From positions 1 to 49,610 of IMG/VR virus record IMGVR_UViG_3300021960_000115: a stretch of DNA of 49,610 bases. The stretch is one strand, 5' to 3'. This DNA is from a virus. This document shows positions 41,970-48,613 of this stretch, piece by piece; the stretch's first letter is position 1; the number at the start of each line of letters is the position of its first letter. The translations under genes were made by a program, and so were the position numbers. The notes under the pieces were generated by a model. It was not told where the DNA came from. It searched no databases and saw only the letters and a program-made list of their open reading frames with translations.

Positions 41970-42308
41970 ATGTCTGTGGACAAGGTGAAAGAAGGTCGTT
42001 TTCTCATTGGTGAGGACGAGCAGTCCTACCGGACGGTGTCCGAGAAGGTGTACAACGATCCCAACAAGTACCAGATCATCCTTAACGCCAACGGTGGTGT
42101 GAACTGGGCACCGGGAGTGACTCTCAGAATCCCCAACAAGGAGGGGCGCATCGCAGTTCCGCAGGAGTCGGAGACTACCCCGGAACTCATCGCTCGCATG
42201 TTTCCCAACCAGCCCGTACACTTGTACACCGACAACTTCTATAAATGGAACGCTGGTAACGAGGCCGAGGACCTCATCGGCTCACAGGTGTTCATCCCTG
42301 AGCGCTAG
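41970..42308 (+). CDS. LysM-like protein, the only plus-strand gene
   Basis: 112 aa. Two LysM-like units: YRTVSEKVYNDPNKYQIILN with WAPGVTLRIPNKEG (residues 18-62), and TTPELIARMFPNQPVHLYTD with NFYKWNAG and IGSQVFIPER (68-112). LysM units bind peptidoglycan or mediate protein contacts; phage forms occur in wall-associated and virion proteins. Excellent SD (AAGGAG), own -10 box and a long structured leader. It ends directly against the 3' end of the antisense tRNA-like element. Being divergent from all other genes suggests separate timing. Confidence 0.75.
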   Translation: MSVDKVKEGRFLIGEDEQSYRTVSEKVYNDPNKYQIILNANGGVNWAPGVTLRIPNKEGRIAVPQESETTPELIARMFPNQPVHLYTDNFYKWNAGNEAEDLIGSQVFIPER

Positions 42309-42388
42309 TACCGCCAGTAGGAATTGAACCCTCATCCGGTTGTTGATAAGACAACTGGGGACAACCGGTCCCCTTAGGATCTGGCGGC
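42309..42388 (-). tRNA. aberrant tRNA-like element (anticodon possibly UAU)
   Basis: 80 bases. Acceptor 7 bp (GCCGCCA with TGGCGGT, G-U at the first pair), discriminator A, T-arm GAGGG-TTCAATT-CCTAC with one mismatch, anticodon-type arm GTTGT-CTTATCA-ACAAC, D-type arm GGGG-ACCGGTTGT-CCCC. Odd: an 8-base linker (GATCCTAA) between acceptor and D-arm instead of 2, and C at position 37. Read this way the anticodon is UAU (Ile AUA). It could be a decayed tRNA or a tRNA mimic. It lies one base from the tRNA-Leu. Confidence 0.45.
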
Positions 42389-42389
42389 G

Positions 42390-42462
42390 TGCCCGTGGTG
42401 GGGGTCGAACCCACACTTGAGGGATTTTAAGTCCCCTGCCTCTGCCGTTGGGCTACACGGGC
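42390..42462 (-). tRNA. tRNA-Leu(UAA)
   Basis: 73 bases, complete cloverleaf: acceptor GCCCGTG/CACGGGC, D-stem GCC/GGC, anticodon arm GGGGA-CTTAAAA-TCCCT (anticodon UAA, codon UUA), short variable loop CAAGT, T-arm GTGGG-TTCGACC-CCCAC, discriminator A, no encoded CCA. Leu tRNAs normally carry a long variable arm; this one does not, so the amino acid is assigned from the anticodon. It may help translate UUA codons that a GC-rich actinobacterial host uses rarely. Confidence 0.85.
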
Positions 42463-42480
42463 GTGGGCGCAGTGTAACCC

Positions 42481-42762
42481 TCAGTCAACGGTTATGTCTA
42501 TAGCCCCCAGCACGGTGATCTCCTTGACCATCTTTTCAGGGATGTGGATCACGTGGTCGCATAGACCGTCGGCATGACTCTGCGTCAAAGTGACGTGCCC
42601 CGGCTTTACCTCTGAGGCGAGGAGGATGCCCACGGAGGTCACGATCAGTGGCTCTGGGTCGATGTCGCTCAGATTGACCCACGTACCGGCGCTGTCAGCA
42701 TGGGCGTCTTCCCACACCACAACTACTATTGACAGTGCCTCAGGTTTGCGGGTACGTTTCAC
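42481..42762 (-). CDS. protein of unknown function
   Basis: 93 aa, GTG start. LSIVVVVWEDAHADSAGTWV, NLSDIDPEPLIVTSVGILLA, LTQSHADGLCDHVIHIPEKM and VKEITVLGAIDITVD. Reads as a compact alpha/beta protein; small proteins of this pattern (starting with a 'W-x-D' and ending 'IP...I..I..L') occur widely in actinophages with unknown role. It lies between the tRNAs and a strong hairpin, with a palindrome (42766-42777) 4 bases before its start. Confidence 0.65.
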   Translation of the reverse strand: MKRTRKPEALSIVVVVWEDAHADSAGTWVNLSDIDPEPLIVTSVGILLASEVKPGHVTLTQSHADGLCDHVIHIPEKMVKEITVLGAIDITVD

Positions 42763-42765
42763 ATA

Positions 42766-42777
42766 GGTAACTTTACC
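42766..42777 (-). promoter_or_regulatory. operator-like palindrome GGTAA-CT-TTACC
   Basis: Perfect 12-base palindrome 4 bases upstream of the GTG at 42762; same layout as GGTAG-CA-CTACC at 38524-38535. It could block the ribosome site or serve as a repressor site. Confidence 0.3.
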
Positions 42778-42783
42778 CTACAT

Positions 42784-42818
42784 ACAGAACGGGGTGGCCC
42801 GAAAGCCACCCCGTCTGT
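42784..42818 (-). terminator. long hairpin after the WhiB gene
   Basis: 10 perfect bp (42789-42798 with 42805-42814), then a bulged A and 4 more bp; loop of 6. It lies 54 bases after the WhiB stop. No T-run on either side, so it may be a factor-dependent terminator or a stabiliser separating WhiB from the downstream gene and tRNAs. Confidence 0.5.
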
Positions 42819-42871
42819 GTCGGGAGCCAACCAACAAACAACCGACCCCCGAAGGTTATCGCACTGTCGAT

Positions 42872-43171
42872 CTATCCGTCAATAGTTGACGGCATTTTAT
42901 CTGTATTTCTTTCCCTGATGCGCGTGCGGGTTCCGACACCGCCCCAGAAGCCGTATCGCTCATGCTCGCCGTAGTCACGGCACTGGCTCTGGACGGGGCA
43001 CGCATCGCAGATCTCAGCAATACGCTGTCTATCCTTGATACTCGGCTTGTCTGGGAAGAACAAGTTAGTGTCCATCCCCTTACATGCCGCGTCCTCTAAC
43101 CAGTCCCTTTCGCTGTAATCGCTAAGGAATCGGAACGCTCTCAGGAAGTTGTTGTAAGTGATCTCGTCCAC
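42872..43171 (-). CDS. WhiB-family transcription factor
   Basis: 99 aa, GTG start. Four Cys that bind a 4Fe-4S cluster: C30 (AACKG), C55 and C58 and C64 (CDACPVQSQC), then the G-F-W-G-G turn (74-78) and a basic tail (TRTRIRERN) that touches DNA. WhiB proteins occur only in Actinobacteria and their phages and act with the main sigma factor. In phages they can shut off host whiB genes or control superinfection and late genes. No SD; a promoter places the transcript start on the GTG itself, so a leaderless mRNA is predicted. Confidence 0.92.
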   Translation of the reverse strand: MDEITYNNFLRAFRFLSDYSERDWLEDAACKGMDTNLFFPDKPSIKDRQRIAEICDACPVQSQCRDYGEHERYGFWGGVGTRTRIRERNTDKMPSTIDG

Positions 43172-43195
43172 CCCTCAACAGTAGTCGTTGAGGGG
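43171..43195 (-). promoter_or_regulatory. 9-bp inverted repeat over the whiB promoter
   Basis: CCCCTCAAC (43171-43179), 7-base spacer, GTTGAGGGG (43187-43195), perfect arms. It covers part of the spacer, the -10 box and the predicted +1, the ideal place for a repressor. It would also form a hairpin in any read-through transcript. Confidence 0.6.
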
Positions 43196-43206
43196 CGTTA
43201 TGTCAA
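43178..43206 (-). promoter_or_regulatory. whiB promoter (leaderless)
   Basis: TTGACA (43201-43206), exactly 17 bases, TACTGT (43178-43183). Six bases further lies 43171, the G of the GTG start, so the mRNA should begin at the start codon. The -35 overlaps the stop of the preceding gene. Confidence 0.65.
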
Positions 43207-43382
43207 CGAGAGACCCGGGGAGAAAGGTCGCTGTTGTACTCGCCGGAGCGAGCGTCAACAACGTCGCGGTCAACCACGTAACCAGTACCGGTGTAATTGC
43301 GCCCATTGCCCTTGCGCTTACGACCACCGTACTGCGGGTCCATCTTCTTACCAGTTTTCCTAATAGGGGTTTTTCCCTGCAT
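43203..43382 (-). CDS. small basic protein
   Basis: 59 aa from the ATG at 43382, chosen because GGAGG lies 6 bases upstream. MQGKTPIRKTGKKMDPQYGG, RKRKGNGRNYTGTGYVVDRD. Strongly basic, probably unfolded at the N-terminus; may bind nucleic acid. Own extended -10 promoter after the reductase gene. Not recognised. Confidence 0.55.
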   Translation of the reverse strand: MQGKTPIRKTGKKMDPQYGGRKRKGNGRNYTGTGYVVDRDVVDARSGEYNSDLSPRVSR

Positions 43383-43404
43383 ATCGGCCTCCGATCTACG
43401 CCAA

Positions 43405-43413
43405 AGTATAACA
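43405..43413 (-). promoter_or_regulatory. extended -10 (TGTTATACT)
   Basis: TG-T-TATACT between the reductase stop and the small basic gene; predicted start near 43398. No matching -35. Same TGn-TATACT core as the lysis promoter at 648-656. Confidence 0.45.
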
Positions 43414-43416
43414 CCC

Positions 43417-45342
43417 TTATTTGATAGGGCAGGCTCCCGTTGCACACTCTCCAAAATCAACATCTTCAGTTACAGAGGTCTGAACCAGCGGAATACTAAA
43501 GTCAATCTTGCTGAGCATCTTGTCGTACTCATCCTCAGAGCACTCCTCATATGGAGGGAGTGGGAAGTTGTGGTCACTGTGGAGGAGGAACGACACGGAC
43601 TTCAACCCTTTGTCGTAGTTCTTCTTTAACCACGCCTTAATGTCTTCCAACTCTTCGCTGCGGTAGTAGACGGTGACGGAGACAGCGTTGTCAGCCCAGT
43701 CCGTCTGCATCTTCTTGACCCACTCCAACTGCTCCACGGCAGTCATGTCCTTGGCCAACACTGCGCCCTCAGGAGACTTGCAAGGGAACTCCACCACGTA
43801 GCGAGTGTGGTCTTCACGACCGTCGATGCCGATGTCCCACTTGATGGGGTAGCCACGACGACGACAGGCGTCCACCAACGGGTCAGCGGACCCGAATCTC
43901 ACGCGACGGATGTAGTACGGGGCGTAGGCGGGGTGGACACCGGGGGTCACGCCGGGGAGCAAGGCAAGCGTCCCCGAAGGCTGAACCGTCGTCAGACGGA
44001 CGCTGGTGGGGAAGTCGTTGTCCTTGGAGTACTCAGTATCGAAGTCGCTGAGGTACTCGTACGTGGGCGACAGCCACGACAACTGCACTTCCTCTGCCTG
44101 AAGGATGCCGGTCACGGACTGACCGAGGCGGGCGTTCTTAGTGACAATTTTAGTTGTCTTCTCGTACGGGTACTCAAGACGGGTGATCTGCTTCTGACAC
44201 ATGTACAGCAGACGGGAGATCTCCATCATCTGCTTCAGAGACTCAATGTTGGGCAGGAAGATCGTGGCGAGGTTGCAGGACTCACCGTCTCCCAACGCGA
44301 TCTCGGCGCAGGGGTTGTAGCCCTCAATACTGTTGTCAACCTTACGCTCACCGAGGCGTCCGTACTGGCGAGCCAACTTACGGTTAAGGAGTCCGTATGG
44401 CTCTCCAGACCCGTCGTAGCCCTTCCACAACTCCGGCATGATCTCGTCGTAGGAGTCGGCGTAGATGCTGTTGTTGGAGTTGGCACGCCACGCAGGCACG
44501 TTGCCAGTCGACCAGTTCTTGGCGCGAAGGAACAACACGTCGTCAGGGTCACCGATAGCGATCTGAGCGGAGCGTCGGCTGGAACCGGAGACCACGATGC
44601 GTCCGATGATGTTGCAGATGTCCAGCACGTCGATGGAGCGCAACTTCTTACCGACGCGCCCCTCCATGACCTTGCAGATATCCTCAATGCCGTCGATCAG
44701 AGCGCCGGGGCCAGAGGCAGTGCCCCCGAACGTCTTGAGGGGCGCACCGTACTCGCGGATCAGAGCGGTGGAGTAGGAGAACGACTTGCCGGTGTAGAAG
44801 TATGACTTCAGGACGGAGTGAAGCAGTCGGCTCCAGCCTTTACGTGAGTCAGGCACAATGATGTCGGCGTCGTGCGTTCTCTCGTGAGTGATCTCCACGT
44901 TCGCCTTAACCTTTGGCAGTTCGTGAATCTTGGCTCGCTCTACTGAGAAGCCAACGCCACCACCGAGCATCAGGTGGTCAAAGAGGAACTCAAAGTCTTC
45001 AATCTTTTCGATGTTGATGAAGTAGCAGTTGTTGATCGACGCACCATTCAGTTCGTTAACGAGGGGCGTGCCCAACTGCCAAAGAGCGCGTCCTGAGAAC
45101 GAGCAACGCAGGTTGAACATGTGGTCGAACAACTGCTCGGCCTCCTCCTGCGTGTACGGCACCCCGATGTCGATAGCCCCGTTGATGACACGCTGGATGG
45201 TCTCCGGCCACGTCTCGTTATCACCGTTCTCCTTCTTGCGACTATACGTGCGGAGGAAGACAACTTCCCCCATACCACCAAAGCCCCACGGGGGAGTGAG
45301 GGCGTTGTGGAGAGACACGTATTCATCGGTGATATAAGCCAT
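43417..45342 (-). CDS. nrdJ: adenosylcobalamin-dependent (class II) ribonucleotide reductase
   Basis: 641 aa. Monomeric class II type (RTPR-like): NNCYFIN with the first redox Cys (about 105), LGGGVGFSVERAKI, NPCAEIALGDGESCNL (active-site Cys and Glu, near 342), TVQPSGTLALLPGVTPGVHP, and the C-terminal ECATGACPIK with the shuttle Cys pair. It makes deoxynucleotides from ribonucleotides without oxygen, using the host's or environment's B12. Slightly shorter than the about 740-residue bacterial enzyme. Upstream 120 bases carry a GTGAC palindrome; no cobalamin riboswitch is seen. Confidence 0.92.
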   Translation of the reverse strand: MAYITDEYVSLHNALTPPWGFGGMGEVVFLRTYSRKKENGDNETWPETIQRVINGAIDIGVPYTQEEAEQLFDHMFNLRCSFSGRALWQLGTPLVNELNGASINNCYFINIEKIEDFEFLFDHLMLGGGVGFSVERAKIHELPKVKANVEITHERTHDADIIVPDSRKGWSRLLHSVLKSYFYTGKSFSYSTALIREYGAPLKTFGGTASGPGALIDGIEDICKVMEGRVGKKLRSIDVLDICNIIGRIVVSGSSRRSAQIAIGDPDDVLFLRAKNWSTGNVPAWRANSNNSIYADSYDEIMPELWKGYDGSGEPYGLLNRKLARQYGRLGERKVDNSIEGYNPCAEIALGDGESCNLATIFLPNIESLKQMMEISRLLYMCQKQITRLEYPYEKTTKIVTKNARLGQSVTGILQAEEVQLSWLSPTYEYLSDFDTEYSKDNDFPTSVRLTTVQPSGTLALLPGVTPGVHPAYAPYYIRRVRFGSADPLVDACRRRGYPIKWDIGIDGREDHTRYVVEFPCKSPEGAVLAKDMTAVEQLEWVKKMQTDWADNAVSVTVYYRSEELEDIKAWLKKNYDKGLKSVSFLLHSDHNFPLPPYEECSEDEYDKMLSKIDFSIPLVQTSVTEDVDFGECATGACPIK

Positions 45343-45453
45343 GGCGCACGTCCTTGCGTAGTCGGAGTCAATTCCCAGAAGGGGAGACTCTCATCCTAGC
45401 GGGGGCGCTACTGGCGGGAGTTGCTACCTCACCAGCGAGTTTGTAACAACTGT

Positions 45454-45467
45454 GTGACTTGCGTCAC
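45454..45467 (-). promoter_or_regulatory. GTGAC-N4-GTCAC inverted repeat upstream of nrdJ
   Basis: GTGAC-TTGC-GTCAC, overlapping the stop of the gene at 45464. A very similar site, with nearby TTACAA in the same relative orientation, lies at 49291-49304. It could be a CRP/GlxR-like operator for the reductase promoter (possible TTGTTA-N17-TAGCAA just downstream). Confidence 0.45.
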
Positions 45468-45673
45468 TCGTCGGGGAATAGCCGCCCGTTCTCAAACTGG
45501 ACGGGGTTGAGACGGCGCTCTTTCATCATGTCTGCGATGTTCAGGAACTTCTCTCTCACGCTGTCACTAGAGATGCCTTTAGCAGCATTTGCTATTCTTT
45601 CTTCGTCAGTTTCTGATCCCCAAGGGTGATCAATGTGCATTTGATCTTGCTTAGTGAGTTTGCGCTCAGTCAC
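45464..45673 (-). CDS. small protein of unknown function
   Basis: 69 aa from the GTG at 45673 (SD AAGGAGA), overlapping the stop of the preceding tiny gene. TKQDQMHIDHPWGSETDEER, IANAAKGISSDSVREKFLNI and ADMMKERRLNPVQFENGRLF. Mostly helical and charged. Upstream in-frame starts are possible but would lack a ribosome site. Not recognised. Confidence 0.6.
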   Translation of the reverse strand: MTERKLTKQDQMHIDHPWGSETDEERIANAAKGISSDSVREKFLNIADMMKERRLNPVQFENGRLFPDE

Positions 45674-45755
45674 CGCGCTTCTCCTTGGGCAGAATAGTGA
45701 CAAGCCAAATTCGCTTGCCGTCCCTATTAATCCACTTACCCTCGGTCGTTGCCAT
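45666..45755 (-). CDS. 29-residue micro-protein
   Basis: MATTEGKWINRDGKRIWLVT, then ILPKEKRGD. The ATG lies inside the end of the methyltransferase gene and the stop overlaps the GTG of the next gene, so it bridges two genes exactly as a coupled gene would. Its sequence (W-I-N-R-D-G-K-R-I-W-L) looks like a short beta hairpin. Too short for a family call. Confidence 0.45.
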   Translation of the reverse strand: MATTEGKWINRDGKRIWLVTILPKEKRGD

Positions 45756-46332
45756 TGAAAGCCCTCACCATTAACGCGAACTGCCAGTGGTGTTTACCTA
45801 CAACTGGCCAAGTAATATCAGTTACTTGATCGTACCATTCCTTACCTGAGGGATTGTTAGGAATGTAGTCGTACACATCACTAATGTCTGTGAAGCCAAT
45901 GTCTTCTAGCAGTTCAAGAACTCGCTGGTTGTGGCAGTTCCAATGGTGTGTGGCCCCGTCCCACCACTCATGTTCTCGGTCAGGCTGGTAGTTCACATCT
46001 TGATGCTCCATGGTGGACAGCACCATGTGCCACGGCTCTTTACCATCTTTCCAGAGTTGGATGGTTTTGAGCACGTCGGGACCGACGATTAGGATGGGGG
46101 CATCCGGCTTGGCGACTCGGTTCATGTCTAGCAAGAAGGATGGAACGGCAGACCAATCGATGTGCTCAATGACGTGACCTAGATAGACGGCGTCAAAGTA
46201 GGCGTCTTCAAACGGGTAAGGCTCACCGGCCTTAGCGACAATGTCTGGATGAGTATTGTCGTCTTCCCATATGTCGACGTTTACCCAGCCCTGAGCGTAG
46301 TGGGTCCCGCATCCCGCATTTAGAAGTTTCAT
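45736..46332 (-). CDS. SAM-dependent methyltransferase
   Basis: 198 aa. Class I motifs: LLNAGCGTHYAQGWVNVDIW (motif I with G-x-G and the acidic residue after strand 2), YFDAVYLGHVIEHIDW (motif IV region) and LLDMNRVAKPDAPILIVGPD. Similar to the small-molecule/glycan methyltransferases of the Methyltransf_11 type. It overlaps the PhyH gene by one base, so the two may act on one substrate. Target unknown: DNA base, sugar or lipid. Confidence 0.82.
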   Translation of the reverse strand: MKLLNAGCGTHYAQGWVNVDIWEDDNTHPDIVAKAGEPYPFEDAYFDAVYLGHVIEHIDWSAVPSFLLDMNRVAKPDAPILIVGPDVLKTIQLWKDGKEPWHMVLSTMEHQDVNYQPDREHEWWDGATHHWNCHNQRVLELLEDIGFTDISDVYDYIPNNPSGKEWYDQVTDITWPVVGKHHWQFALMVRAFNGNDRG

Positions 46333-47117
46333 TATTTTCCGTAGTAAAGAGAAAGGTCAGTCTGTAGCGGGAAGTAATACCCGCCCCACGGGGACTGCTT
46401 TGCGTCAGGCATGTCAGGTCTGTGGTAGATACCACTGTAGTGCGCGATCAACGCACGACGCTCCATACCGGGCACATTGGCAGGAGAACCTCTGTGAAGG
46501 AGTCTTCCGTTCCATATCAACACGTCGCCCCGGTCAGGCAAGTGAGAGACAGGTTCGATGCCCCCCTCTTCCATCATCTGCTCAAAGATAGGGGTCAGCA
46601 GACGCTCGGAGTACTTGGGCCACCTGTGGTCGCGTTCCTCCTTACTGAGGTGGGCCATGACCTTCTCCTGAGTGATGGTGCGCCACCGCTGGGAGCCGGG
46701 GATGTACTGGAAGGGGCCAGAGTCAGGGTGGATGGTGTCCAGAGCGATCCACACAGCCGCGTAGGCGTCCCCCACGTACGGAGGATTGAGATAGGTGTCC
46801 TGATGCCAGTTGCGCTCAGTGGACACCCAGCCGGTGAGGTTGAGGTGAAGACCCGGAGGCTCCCCGATCAGCGCTTCGATCTCATCGCATAGCGGTTGAT
46901 ATAGGAGCAGGTCTCGCAGTTCTTTGTGTCGTGTATACGGGACAGGGTCGGGCCATCCCATCGGGCGTCCCCGGTTTTCACGTATCCAACATTCCTCATA
47001 AGCCACGAGGAGTTCTTCTGGAAGAAAGTTCTTAAGGATGACAACGCCTTCGTCATTCCAGTCACCGTCCCCTATCGCTGCGGGTGGATCAGAGAGGTCT
47101 TCAAGAGTAATCATCAT
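46332..47117 (-). CDS. PhyH-family Fe(II)/2-oxoglutarate dioxygenase
   Basis: 261 aa. Iron ligands in WHQDTY (H and D, about 104-106) and LLHRGS (H about 207), followed by RRALIAHYSG with the Arg that binds 2-oxoglutarate; DVLIWNGRLLHRGSPAN is the usual end strand. Family members hydroxylate small molecules, lipids or residues. Coupled to the methyltransferase and near the ribonucleotide reductase. In cyanophages PhyH genes are common accessory genes of unknown substrate. ATGATGA start region; the first ATG is used. Confidence 0.82.
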   Translation of the reverse strand: MMITLEDLSDPPAAIGDGDWNDEGVVILKNFLPEELLVAYEECWIRENRGRPMGWPDPVPYTRHKELRDLLLYQPLCDEIEALIGEPPGLHLNLTGWVSTERNWHQDTYLNPPYVGDAYAAVWIALDTIHPDSGPFQYIPGSQRWRTITQEKVMAHLSKEERDHRWPKYSERLLTPIFEQMMEEGGIEPVSHLPDRGDVLIWNGRLLHRGSPANVPGMERRALIAHYSGIYHRPDMPDAKQSPWGGYYFPLQTDLSLYYGK

Positions 47118-47776
47118 TGCGAGAGATAATCTAGTCCCTCAATTTTAGGAATTGCTAGTGCGTCGTACTGGCTGCTCTCAGGCCGTGTCCTAGTCTTCTT
47201 CGTTGTCTCACTCTCCACGATGCGGCTGTAATCCATTGGAAGCGCCCTCTGGCTCATCTGGCTTAAGTTGATGATTGGGCTGGGGACAAGGAACGAATGT
47301 GGTTCAAAGCCATCCTCAGATTCTGAGATCTCGCGCGTGTTTTCGTACTTAATAACTTCGTTGCGATTCATAGCGGCAAGCGCCCGATCCTCAATCAGAC
47401 TGCTCTCCTCAAAGTTACGGTTTCCGCCATAACCCAACGTGCTGCTGTACACACTAGGACTGGGGTTAATGTCTTTTTGACGTAAGAACCTACTGTGTAC
47501 ACGGTTGGCCTGCTTGTCGGTCAACGTCACGGGGTAGACCTTGGCGTGCTCTGACAGCGGAGTGCTGTGAATCTTGTGCTCGTACACTTCCTCTGGCTGG
47601 ATGAATCCTTCACGGATGTCGGCTCTTTGTTCAGCAGTCGGGAGAGTAATGTCATCTGCTCTTTTGGCGGCCTGACCGTATGTACCAACATGAATAGCAG
47701 GAGCCTTCATGAACTCTTCTTCAGGTAAGTCAGAGGCATGGAACAAGTCTCTGTTTATGTTGTCTTTTGCGGTCAT
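47114..47776 (-). CDS. unknown protein, N-terminus possibly ADP-ribosyltransferase-like
   Basis: 220 aa. LFHASDLPEEEFMKAPAIHV and GTYGQAAKRADD recall the start of ART-fold phage proteins (FH-x-[ST], then H-x-GT-x-x-QA-x-x-R), and EHAKVYPVTLTDKQANRVH would be the next strand. The C-terminal half (YGGNRNFEESSLIEDRALAA, ALPMDYSRIVESETTKKTRT) is charged and not recognised. It may be a virion-packaged effector. The ART link is weak. Confidence 0.5.
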   Translation of the reverse strand: MTAKDNINRDLFHASDLPEEEFMKAPAIHVGTYGQAAKRADDITLPTAEQRADIREGFIQPEEVYEHKIHSTPLSEHAKVYPVTLTDKQANRVHSRFLRQKDINPSPSVYSSTLGYGGNRNFEESSLIEDRALAAMNRNEVIKYENTREISESEDGFEPHSFLVPSPIINLSQMSQRALPMDYSRIVESETTKKTRTRPESSQYDALAIPKIEGLDYLSQ

Positions 47777-47780
47777 GTGA

Positions 47781-48383
47781 TTATCGTACTACGAAGCCAA
47801 GTCTAGGCACTTCTAAATACCCATCTGCGTCTTCAAAACTTGGAATCATGTCCTCGGGCACGTCCATGTCGGCCCAAATCGGGATAAAGAGGTCTGCGTC
47901 GGGGTCTAGTGACTCTCTAAAGTGGATTTCTACGATCCGATCACCGATAAATTCGACGTTTAGCACCTCTGCGGAGTGTACTTCCTCAAATCCGCGCAGA
48001 ATTGGGGCCTCAGTACGCATCCAGTAAGAGAAGCGACTGAGATTTTCAACGTCACGGACCCCCTCAAAGGCAGAAATGGGTATCCAACCGCTTCTCCAGC
48101 GGTAAGTAGCGCTGATTTGCCGCCCATCGAACCACTCGCACCAGAAATACCCGGGTTCTACGCAGCGATTATCGCCTTCGTTGATCCATTGCTTCCGCGC
48201 CCCCACGCCCATACCGGCCAAATTCATCACCGGGCGTACGCAATACCAGCCACTTTCACTAGGAGCAAGCCCACACGGCCCACATTTATAGCCGAGTTTC
48301 TCCGATAAGTAGAGTTTGTTGAACCACTGATGAAACTGTGGGTACTTCTCCCAAGCAAGAGCGTCGGGTTCAGTCGTGCTCAG
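47781..48383 (-). CDS. conserved phage protein with probable CTG start
   Basis: 200 aa if started at CTG 48383. That CTG overlaps the previous TGA as CTGA, and GAGGGA lies 6 bases upstream. The first 51 residues (STTEPDALAWEKYPQFHQWF, NKLYLSEKLGYKCGPCGLAP) clearly belong to the protein but have no ATG, GTG or TTG; the next normal start is GTG 48230. The rest: MNLAGMGVGARKQWINEGDN, GYFWCEWFDGRQISATYRWR, SAEVLNVEFIGDRIVEIHFR. I recall this as a widespread phage family that starts near 'HPWFNKLWVAE'. Function unknown. Confidence 0.7.
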   Translation of the reverse strand: MSTTEPDALAWEKYPQFHQWFNKLYLSEKLGYKCGPCGLAPSESGWYCVRPVMNLAGMGVGARKQWINEGDNRCVEPGYFWCEWFDGRQISATYRWRSGWIPISAFEGVRDVENLSRFSYWMRTEAPILRGFEEVHSAEVLNVEFIGDRIVEIHFRESLDPDADLFIPIWADMDVPEDMIPSFEDADGYLEVPRLGFVVR

Positions 48384-48613
48384 GTGCGTCCCTCAAATTT
48401 TTGCATAGAGTTGAACTCTCGTAAGCCCTCCTCAGAGGCCATCTCACGCTGGTACGGCTCCAGATCATGGCGATACTGCTTGGGTGCATTGTGCTCATGG
48501 CCGAGCACCCGCCCACCCGGGTCCTTAGGAACAGTACTCTCCTCGTAACTGTGCTCCCCGAAGGCAGTCATCACGTTCTTCAGTTGCTGAGAGAGCACAT
48601 CAAGGGTTGCCAT
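48380..48613 (-). CDS. small protein of unknown function
   Basis: 77 aa. LDVLSQQLKNVMTAFGEHSY, GRVLGHEHNAPKQYRHDLEP and EEGLREFNSMQKFEGRT. Helical, charged. Overlaps the membrane protein gene by one base and the CTG-started gene by 4. Not recognised. Confidence 0.6.
   Translation of the reverse strand: MATLDVLSQQLKNVMTAFGEHSYEESTVPKDPGGRVLGHEHNAPKQYRHDLEPYQREMASEEGLREFNSMQKFEGRT

Noticed and set aside
42300-42390. tRNA-Ile(GAU) on the plus strand
   Set aside because: A TTGATAA loop can be read, but stem pairing fails in register and there is no T-loop TTCRA on that strand; the T-loop is on the minus strand.
43175-43447. 90-codon minus frame over the small basic gene
   Set aside because: The other frame (43203-43382) has GGAGG at the right distance and a promoter; this one does not.
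43807-44805. 332-codon plus-strand open frame inside nrdJ
   Set aside because: Antisense shadow of the reductase; low-complexity Val/Gly/Asp text without motifs.
45343-45463. Cobalamin riboswitch before the B12-dependent reductase
   Set aside because: The 120-base gap lacks the conserved B12-box text and is too short for the full aptamer.
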